From: Acidobacteriota bacterium
GTDB lineage: Bacteria; Acidobacteriota; Terriglobia; Bryobacterales; Bryobacteraceae
Length of the DNA stretch: 38,033 nucleotides
Assembly (NCBI GenBank): GCA_947470805.1
Contig: CANIVU010000087.1
Location: 1-38,033 of the forward strand
Reading direction: 5' to 3'
Under the pieces are notes generated by a model. It made no database searches. It was not told where the DNA came from and was given only the letters and a program-made list of their open reading frames with translations. The translations under genes and the position numbers were made by a program. Shown one piece after another: positions 32,979 through 38,033 of this stretch (position 1 is its first letter; every line of letters begins with the position of its first letter).

Positions 32979-33673
32979 GCCGCCGGCGCTTCCCGCGACT
33001 CTTCCACAATCCGTCCGTCAAACAGGTGAATCTCCCGGTCGGCGTACTTGGCATATCGCGGGTCGTGCGTCACCATGCAGATCGTCGCCCCGCCCCGGTG
33101 CAGTTCACGCAGCAGGTCCATCACCTGCTCGCCGTTCTGCGAATCCAAATTACCCGTCGGCTCGTCCGCCAGCAGGATCGACGGATCCCCGGCCAACGCC
33201 CGCGCCACCGCCACGCGCTGCTGCTGGCCGCCCGAAAGCTGCGACGGATAGTGCTTAATCCGGTGGCTCATCCCCACCCGTTCCAACGCCTCCAACACGC
33301 GCTTCTTCCGCTCCGCCCCGCTCATTCCGCGGTACGTCAACGGCAGTTCGACGTTCTCGTACACCGTCAAATCGCCAATCAAATTGAACGCCTGGAAAAT
33401 GAACCCGATCTCCCGGTTCCGGATCCGCGCCCGCTCGGCCAATTTCAAATCCTGCACCGGCCGGCCGTTTAGTACATACGACCCGCCGCTCGGCGAATCC
33501 AGCAGCCCCAGAATCGCCAGCAGTGTCGACTTCCCGCAGCCCGACGGCCCCGAAATCGATACATACTCCCCACGCTTGAGGTTCAAGTGAATCCCCGCCA
33601 GCGCGTGCGTCTCCACTTCGTCGGTCGTAAACACCTTGGTCACGCCGTCCATCACAAGAAGAGCGTCGCTCAT
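32975..33673 (-). CDS. ABC transporter ATP-binding protein, MacB/LolD type (first ATPase)
   Basis: The 232-residue ATPase has Walker A GPSGCGKST (42-50), FIFQAFNLIGDLT, signature LSGGQ (146-150), Walker B ILLADE (166-171), a canonical TGNLDSQ D-loop and VTHDPRYA. All catalytic motifs appear intact. It belongs to the MacB/LolD family, which couples ATP hydrolysis to mechanotransmission-type export with a FtsX-fold permease and a periplasmic adaptor such as the product encoded just upstream. It starts 15 bp after the adaptor gene and overlaps the next ATPase (ATGA). The pairing of one canonical and one D-loop-altered ATPase raises the possibility of a heterodimer, an inference. Confidence 0.94.
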   Translation of the reverse strand: MSDALLVMDGVTKVFTTDEVETHALAGIHLNLKRGEYVSISGPSGCGKSTLLAILGLLDSPSGGSYVLNGRPVQDLKLAERARIRNREIGFIFQAFNLIGDLTVYENVELPLTYRGMSGAERKKRVLEALERVGMSHRIKHYPSQLSGGQQQRVAVARALAGDPSILLADEPTGNLDSQNGEQVMDLLRELHRGGATICMVTHDPRYAKYADREIHLFDGRIVEESREAPAA

Positions 33674-33688
33674 ATGAATCCCTGTCCC

Positions 33689-34945
33689 CTATTTCTTCAA
33701 TTTGATGCGATTCTGCGAATCGTGCTGCGACATATCGGAGAGCAGCACCGTGTCCCCAACGCTCAGCCCTTCCACGACTTCAATGTGGTTCACCGACGCT
33801 CGCCCCAGTTTCACCGGCACGCGCACGGCCTCATCCGTCCCCGCCACCAGTTTAAACAGCGTGATCGTGCTGTGCGGCTGCCCGTACACCGGCCGGCCGA
33901 CGTACACCACATCGGCAATCCGCTCCAGGTCCACGGTGCCATCCACGCTCAGGTCCGGCCGCGCGCCCGCGGGCAACGCCCCGTCCAATTTCACGTCCAC
34001 CGTCACAGTCCCGTTAATCGCCGCCGGATCAATCCGCGACACATGCCCCGGAATCAGACCGTTCCGAGTATCGATCGTCGCCGCCTGGCCAATCAGAATG
34101 TCCTTCGTCTGCGTCTCGGCAATCTTCAATTCCGCCTTCAGCTTCGTCGGCTGCGCCACCTTCGCCAGCACCGCGCCCGGCAGTACTTTCTGCCCCACTT
34201 CCACCGCCATCTGCTGCAATACACCCGCCGCCCCGGCCCGTACCTTCAACTGCATCACCTGCTGCTTCTTCAACTCCCAGGCGGCTTTCAACTTTTCAAT
34301 CTGCACCGTCTGCGCGGCCAGTTGCGCCTCTACCGACTCGGCGAAATTCGACACCCGCTGGTTCTCAATCTTCGTCCGCCCGGCCAGTTCATCGGCCTTC
34401 GCCTTGGTCAGCTTATATTCCAAATCGGACTTCAGCCCCAGCTTGATCAGCGCCTCGTCCCGGTCCGCTTGCAGCTTCGCCTGGCTGAACTCGCTCGACA
34501 CGCGCGCCGCGTTCGACACCTGGTCCAGCCGCTGCGATTCCAGCTTCACCTTCAAATCCCGATACGTGGCAACCGCCGCTTTCACCTGCCACTCGGCGTC
34601 AAACGCCGCCAGTTGCAACTCCGGATTGCTCAGCTCCAGCAGCACCGTATCGGCCTTCACAATGGCCCCGGCGCGCATGTGGATCTTCTCCACCCGCCCC
34701 TCGGAAATCGCGGGCACAAACAGAATCTCTTCCGGGACCAGGGTGCCCATCCCGCGCACATTCCGCAGCATCGGCCCGCGCTTCACCGTGTCCGGCCAAA
34801 CGGTGGAGAAGTCCACCGAAACCGCCGCCGGCTGCATCTTGCCCAGCCAAAAGGTAATGCCGCCCGCCGCCGCCAGAACCACCACACCGACCACAATCCG
34901 CCGGATCAATCGTTTTTTTGCTGCTCCCTCGCGAGGTACGTCCAT
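33689..34945 (-). CDS. MacA/HlyD-type periplasmic adaptor of an ABC exporter
   Basis: The 418-residue protein has a basic N-terminus (KKRLIRR) and one membrane helix (about 15-34). The membrane-fusion-protein architecture follows: a lipoyl/hairpin domain (about 65-115 and 225-260; EGRVEKIHMRAGAIVKADTVLLEL, GVLQQMAVEVGQKVLPGAVLA), a long coiled coil between (about 118-230) and beta-barrel/membrane-proximal domains to the end (VEVVEGLSVGDTVLLSD-like). It should bridge the inner-membrane transporter and an outer-membrane channel. AGGA lies seven bases before the ATG. A sigma-54-type promoter at 34969-34983 would give a leader of about 12 bases. Confidence 0.92.
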   Translation of the reverse strand: MDVPREGAAKKRLIRRIVVGVVVLAAAGGITFWLGKMQPAAVSVDFSTVWPDTVKRGPMLRNVRGMGTLVPEEILFVPAISEGRVEKIHMRAGAIVKADTVLLELSNPELQLAAFDAEWQVKAAVATYRDLKVKLESQRLDQVSNAARVSSEFSQAKLQADRDEALIKLGLKSDLEYKLTKAKADELAGRTKIENQRVSNFAESVEAQLAAQTVQIEKLKAAWELKKQQVMQLKVRAGAAGVLQQMAVEVGQKVLPGAVLAKVAQPTKLKAELKIAETQTKDILIGQAATIDTRNGLIPGHVSRIDPAAINGTVTVDVKLDGALPAGARPDLSVDGTVDLERIADVVYVGRPVYGQPHSTITLFKLVAGTDEAVRVPVKLGRASVNHIEVVEGLSVGDTVLLSDMSQHDSQNRIKLKK

Positions 34946-34968
34946 GAAGTTTTCCTATCCCCTCTATC

Positions 34969-34983
34969 GCAACTGCGCGGCCA
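34969..34983 (-). promoter_or_regulatory. sigma-54 type -24/-12 promoter of the adaptor/ATPase operon
   Basis: The minus strand reads TGGCCGCGCAGTTGC, with TGGC and TTGC correctly spaced (GG-N10-GC). Initiation near 34957 leaves a 12-base leader that still contains AGGA before the ATG at 34945. A matching dyad lies at about -111. Confidence 0.6.
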
Positions 34984-35057
34984 ATCCCCATCAAACGCGT
35001 AACTGCTTCTGATCAATCACTTTAGCGCAGCACTGCCGTCGGGGTATACAGCCGCCA

Positions 35058-35098
35058 GGTGTCCGCTTGTGGGACGGCATGGCCACTTCCGGACCACC
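35058..35098. promoter_or_regulatory. dyad/hairpin upstream of the adaptor operon, proposed enhancer site
   Basis: TGTCCGCTTGTGGGACG (35060-35076) resembles the dyads before the regulator operon. A degenerate second copy, TGGCCACTTCCGGACCA (35080-35096), follows, centres 20 bp apart. The whole also folds as one hairpin (GGTGTCCG with CGGACCACC), but no T-run follows, so it is a poor terminator for the TPR gene. Confidence 0.4.
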
Positions 35099-35102
35099 CG
35101 CC

Positions 35103-36515
35103 TCAGCGTAAAGGCGCCAGCAACGAATTCGCCCGTCCCTCAACCCGCGCCGCATCCCGGTTCCGCTTCGCCCCCCGCAACAAATGCGCGTAAGCCTTGA
35201 ACAACTCCGCCACCCCCTCCTGCTGCACCGCCGGCAATTCCGTCGCAAACGCGCTCACCGCCTCCAAATACCGCTCCCCCTCCGCATACCGCCGCTGCGC
35301 CAGTTGCACCAGCGCCAACTCCGCCAGCACGAACCCATGCGGCGCGCTCCGTTGCATCCGGTTCTCCTCCACAATCGCCAATTCTTCCAACAACAGCCGC
35401 TCGGCCTCCGTATACCGCTTCTGCATCCCCAGCGCCTGGCTCAAATGGTGCATCGCCCCCAGCGTCGCCTCGTCCGTCCGGCCCAACGTCGCTGTCCGCA
35501 AGGCCAACGCCCGCCGGAACAACGCCTCCGCCCCAACACCCTTTTCCTGCCGTAAAAACAACACGCCCAAGTTGTCCACCATGTCCGCCAATCCCGCCCC
35601 GTGCGTCTTTTCCACCACCGCAATCGCCCGCCGGTACAACGGTTCGGCCTCGCCCACTCGCCCTACCGTCACCAGTAGCTCCGCCAGGTTGTTCAACCCC
35701 GCCGCCAACGACGGATGCTCCCCGCCCAGCGTCTTCTCCCACAGCGCATTCGCCCGCCGCAAATACCCCTCCGCACTCTCCATCCGCTCCATCTTCCGGT
35801 GCAGCGTTCCCAGGTTGTTCCACACACTCGCCAATTCTGCCCCCTCCGACATCACCTCCGCTTCCAGATACATCGCCTCCGCCCTCGCCACATCATCCAA
35901 CTCCTGCCGTACCGACCCCAAATTGTTCAACGTCTTCCCCAACTCCGCATTCCCCAAACGCCGCTTCATCTCCAACGCCCGCTCAAAACTCGCCGCCGCC
36001 TCCCGCACTCGTCCCGCCTCCCTCTGGACGGTCCCCAAATTATTCAGCGCTCCCGCCACTCGCAATTCGTTCCTCGTCCCCAGCCGCTCCCGAATCCCTA
36101 GCGATCTCCGCAACACCTCCTCGGCCTCCGCATACCGCCCCATCCGCCGGTACAACTCCCCCATATTGTTCAACGTCGTCGCCGTCTCGTCGCTCTCCTC
36201 CCCGGTCGCCCCCGCCCAATACCGCACCGCCTCCCGATACCGCTTCTCCGCCTCGGCAAACTGCCCATTCGCCATCAGCATCGCCCCGTAATTGTTCACG
36301 CACTTGGCCTTCATCAACAGCGGAAACTGATACCGTTCCGCCGCCTCCGCCAACTGCTGAAACAGCTCTCCCGCCTCGGCAAATCGCCGCGCCCGCGCCA
36401 TCTCCCCGGCCCGTCCCAGGGCTACTTCCCAATCCTCACTCCGTCGCCACTCTTCCAACTCCGCCGCCATCAGCGGAGAAAACGCCAGCATTGTCAGAAC
36501 CGTTAAGTACCACAT
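35103..36515 (-). CDS. secreted tetratricopeptide repeat protein
   Basis: The 470-residue protein has a signal peptide (MWYLTVLTMLAFSPLMAAE). Almost all the rest is TPR of the kinesin-light-chain form (TPR_10/TPR_12), with about nine units recognisable by NNLG or NNMGELYRRMGRYAEAE-type consensus (TTLNNMGELYRRM, GALNNLGTVQREAG, KTLNNLGSVRQEL, SVWNNLGTLHRKM, AGLNNLAELLVTVG). No enzymatic domain is visible. It is presumably a periplasmic scaffold for protein contacts, though the partner is unknown. The start is the ATG at 36515, as an upstream extension of 27 codons lacks a leader. Codons strongly favour G endings. It is divergent from tyrS by 119 bp. Confidence 0.87.
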   Translation of the reverse strand: MWYLTVLTMLAFSPLMAAELEEWRRSEDWEVALGRAGEMARARRFAEAGELFQQLAEAAERYQFPLLMKAKCVNNYGAMLMANGQFAEAEKRYREAVRYWAGATGEESDETATTLNNMGELYRRMGRYAEAEEVLRRSLGIRERLGTRNELRVAGALNNLGTVQREAGRVREAAASFERALEMKRRLGNAELGKTLNNLGSVRQELDDVARAEAMYLEAEVMSEGAELASVWNNLGTLHRKMERMESAEGYLRRANALWEKTLGGEHPSLAAGLNNLAELLVTVGRVGEAEPLYRRAIAVVEKTHGAGLADMVDNLGVLFLRQEKGVGAEALFRRALALRTATLGRTDEATLGAMHHLSQALGMQKRYTEAERLLLEELAIVEENRMQRSAPHGFVLAELALVQLAQRRYAEGERYLEAVSAFATELPAVQQEGVAELFKAYAHLLRGAKRNRDAARVEGRANSLLAPLR

Positions 36516-36634
36516 ACCCGGCAATACGCCCCACCCCGCAATTCGTTCTAGCGAAGGGACCAACCGCGCAATTCCGGGGCGAAATACACCCGCCAAATGG
36601 GGAGCGACGCCCCAGTGCGCAATAATGGTAGGAA

Positions 36635-37810
36635 GTGACTGCGATTTCTATCGACGAACAGGTCACCTACCTTCGCAAAGGCTTCTCGGAAATGATCCGG
36701 GAAGAGGATCTCCGCGAGCGGCTCAAACTGGGCCGCCCGTTGCGTGTGAAGGCTGGGTTCGACCCCACCGCCCCCGATCTCCATCTGGGCCATACCGTAT
36801 TGCTCCGGAAGATGAAACACTTCCAGGACCTCGGCCATCAGGTCATCTTCCTGATCGGGGACATGACCGGCCTCATCGGCGACCCCACCGGCCGCAACCT
36901 CACCCGCCCCCCGCTCTCCCGCGAAGACATTGATCGTAACGCCGAGACCTACAAATCCCAGGTCTTCAAAATCCTCGATCCCGAAAAAACGGAAGTAAAC
37001 TTCAACTCCCGCTGGCTGGAAGGCATGAAGTTCGAAGACGTCATCCGCCTCTGCTCCCACTACACCGTGGCCCGCATTCTCGAACGCGACGACTTCTCCA
37101 AGCGCTACGCCGATCACACACCCATCTCGGTTCACGAATTCCTCTACCCCCTCGCCCAGGGGTACGACTCGGTTGCCCTCAAGGCCGACGTCGAACTCGG
37201 CGGCAACGACCAGAAATTCAATCTCCTGGTCGGGCGCGAACTGCAAAAATCGTTCGGCCAGCCCCCGCAAATTGTGGCCACAGTCCCCCTTCTCGAAGGC
37301 CTCGACGGCGTCGAGAAAATGTCCAAATCCAAAGGCAACTACGTCGGTATCACCGAATCGCCCGAGGAGATGTTCCGGAAATTAATGTCGATCGGCGACG
37401 ATTTGATGTTCCGGTATTTTGAGTTGCTGACCGATAAGACCCTTATCGAAATTCAGCAGTATAAGAAAGCCCATCCCAAAGAAACAAAGATGGAGCTGGC
37501 TAAGCTCATCATTGCCGACTTCCATTCCCGGGCCGACGCCGAACGCGCCGCCTCGGAATGGGTCCGCGTGGTGGCCGGTGGGGAAGTCCCCGCCGATATT
37601 GAGACGGTCTCGATCACCGAGCCTTCTTTGCGAATCGACAAAGTGCTGGCAAAGGCCGGCATCGCCGCGTCCACCAGCGACGCCAACCGGCTGGTGAAAG
37701 CCGGATCAGTAGAAGTAAATGGCCAGAAAATCACGGAATTTATCACCCTCGCCTTCCCCGGCGAATATGTGATTCGTGTTGGCAAAAAGTGGAAGAAGGT
37801 AACAGGATGA
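36635..37810 (+). CDS. tyrS: tyrosyl-tRNA synthetase
   Basis: The 391-residue class I synthetase has the HIGH-like motif HLGH (50-53) in a Rossmann core. Other markers are [16 protein letters not shown], the tyrosine-pocket [17 protein letters not shown] and KMSKS (228-232). The C-terminal S4-type RNA-binding domain (about 325-391; [24 protein letters not shown]) binds the long variable arm of tRNA-Tyr. It catalyses tyrosine activation and charging in the cytoplasm. The GTG at 36635 is the first in-frame start, with TAGGA directly before it but too close to be ideal. An AATAAT (36621-36626) seven bases further up could be a -10 giving a leaderless message. It overlaps folP by four bases. Confidence 0.96.
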   Translation: MTAISIDEQVTYLRKGFSEMIREEDLRERLKLGRPLRVKAGFDPTAPDLHLGHTVLLRKMKHFQDLGHQVIFLIGDMTGLIGDPTGRNLTRPPLSREDIDRNAETYKSQVFKILDPEKTEVNFNSRWLEGMKFEDVIRLCSHYTVARILERDDFSKRYADHTPISVHEFLYPLAQGYDSVALKADVELGGNDQKFNLLVGRELQKSFGQPPQIVATVPLLEGLDGVEKMSKSKGNYVGITESPEEMFRKLMSIGDDLMFRYFELLTDKTLIEIQQYKKAHPKETKMELAKLIIADFHSRADAERAASEWVRVVAGGEVPADIETVSITEPSLRIDKVLAKAGIAASTSDANRLVKAGSVEVNGQKITEFITLAFPGEYVIRVGKKWKKVTG

Positions 37811-38033
37811 TTCGCCCCAAGCGGTACCTGATGAAGCTGGCCGAGCGTGAAGTACAGCTCGGTGATCGTACGCTCATCATGGGCATTATTAACGTCACGC
37901 CGGACTCGTTTTCCGACGGTGGCCTCAGCATGGATCCGGATCGCGCCGCCGCGCGAGCCCTTGAATTGGAAGAAGCAGGCGCCGACATTATCGACATTGG
38001 CGCCGAATCAACACGCCCCGGTTCCGAGCGTAT
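37807..38033 (+). CDS. folP: dihydropteroate synthase (3' truncated by the window end)
   Basis: Only the first 75 residues are present. The pterin-binding family signature [15 protein letters not shown] lies at about residues 25-39, followed by [19 protein letters not shown], including the loop-2 STRPG element. The enzyme joins p-aminobenzoate to hydroxymethyl-dihydropterin diphosphate in folate synthesis and is the sulfonamide target. The ATG overlaps the tyrS stop by four bases (ATGA), so it is translationally coupled to tyrS. The visible part contains intact family motifs. Confidence 0.93.
   Translation, partial: MIRPKRYLMKLAEREVQLGDRTLIMGIINVTPDSFSDGGLSMDPDRAAARALELEEAGADIIDIGAESTRPGSER

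Noticed and set aside
34991-35248. Small frames in the gap before the adaptor gene on the minus strand
   Set aside because: No ribosome site, overlaps the TPR gene, Arg/Cys-rich composition typical of shadow frames.

Overview
The window is high-GC, densely coded chromosomal DNA. It most resembles an Acidobacteriota genome of the Bryobacter/Solibacter type. Pointers to this are an Oar-like TonB-dependent receptor with an N-terminal carboxypeptidase-regulatory-like domain, a Pal lipoprotein with an extra Ig-like region, an ECF sigma/HEAT anti-sigma/DUF4097 cluster, and secreted sulfatase and amidohydrolases with RR-type leaders. The organism call is inference from gene content. There are no rRNA or tRNA genes, insertion sequences, prophage or CRISPR arrays.

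Layout. 1-3.2 kb (+): the tail of a SAM methyltransferase, then a ComEC DNA-uptake channel. 3.2-4.2 kb (-): a 48-residue membrane microprotein behind an SDR oxidoreductase. 4.3-7.9 kb (+): a 1176-residue Fe-S/flavin oxidoreductase fusing GltD/NfnL-like and PyrK/NfnS-like halves. 7.9-12.7 kb: hypothetical and secreted proteins, a sulfatase and an amidohydrolase. 12.7-14.35 kb (+): a GNAT acetyltransferase overlapping a DUF2252 gene. 14.25-14.95 kb: decayed tandem copies of the 3' end of the DUF2252 gene. 15-29.1 kb (-): twelve collinear genes: an NtrC-type regulator, its kinase, a TonB-dependent receptor, a YtcJ-like amidohydrolase, tolQ-tolR-tolA-tolB-pal-cpoB, a CBM9-like protein and a degenerate DeoC homologue. 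29.3-32.2 kb (-): two DUF4097 proteins, an anti-sigma factor and an ECF sigma factor (listed 3' to 5'). 32.3-34.9 kb (-): a MacA-like adaptor and two MacB/LolD-type ATPases. 35.1-36.5 kb (-): a secreted TPR protein. 36.6-38 kb (+): tyrS and the start of folP.

How the parts work together. The most coherent new picture is a putative sigma-54 circuit. The NtrC-type regulator/kinase operon and the adaptor/ATPase operon 6 kb away each carry a -24/-12 element with the correct GG-N10-GC spacing. About 90-130 bp upstream of each inferred start lies a TGTCC-N7-GGAC(A/G) dyad, the usual place for an enhancer-binding protein. The regulator may therefore activate itself and the exporter, and co-transcribe the receptor and amidohydrolase genes that follow it. 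The ECF sigma operon has its own promoter (TGTAAC-N16-CGTA) placed so that its mRNA would begin at or next to the GTG start codon.

Other unusual points are the gene-tail repeat array, the microprotein, an aldolase homologue lacking its Schiff-base lysine, an amidohydrolase lacking the usual Asp, and an exporter operon with two ATPases but no permease. All calls come from reading the sequence; no database search was run.
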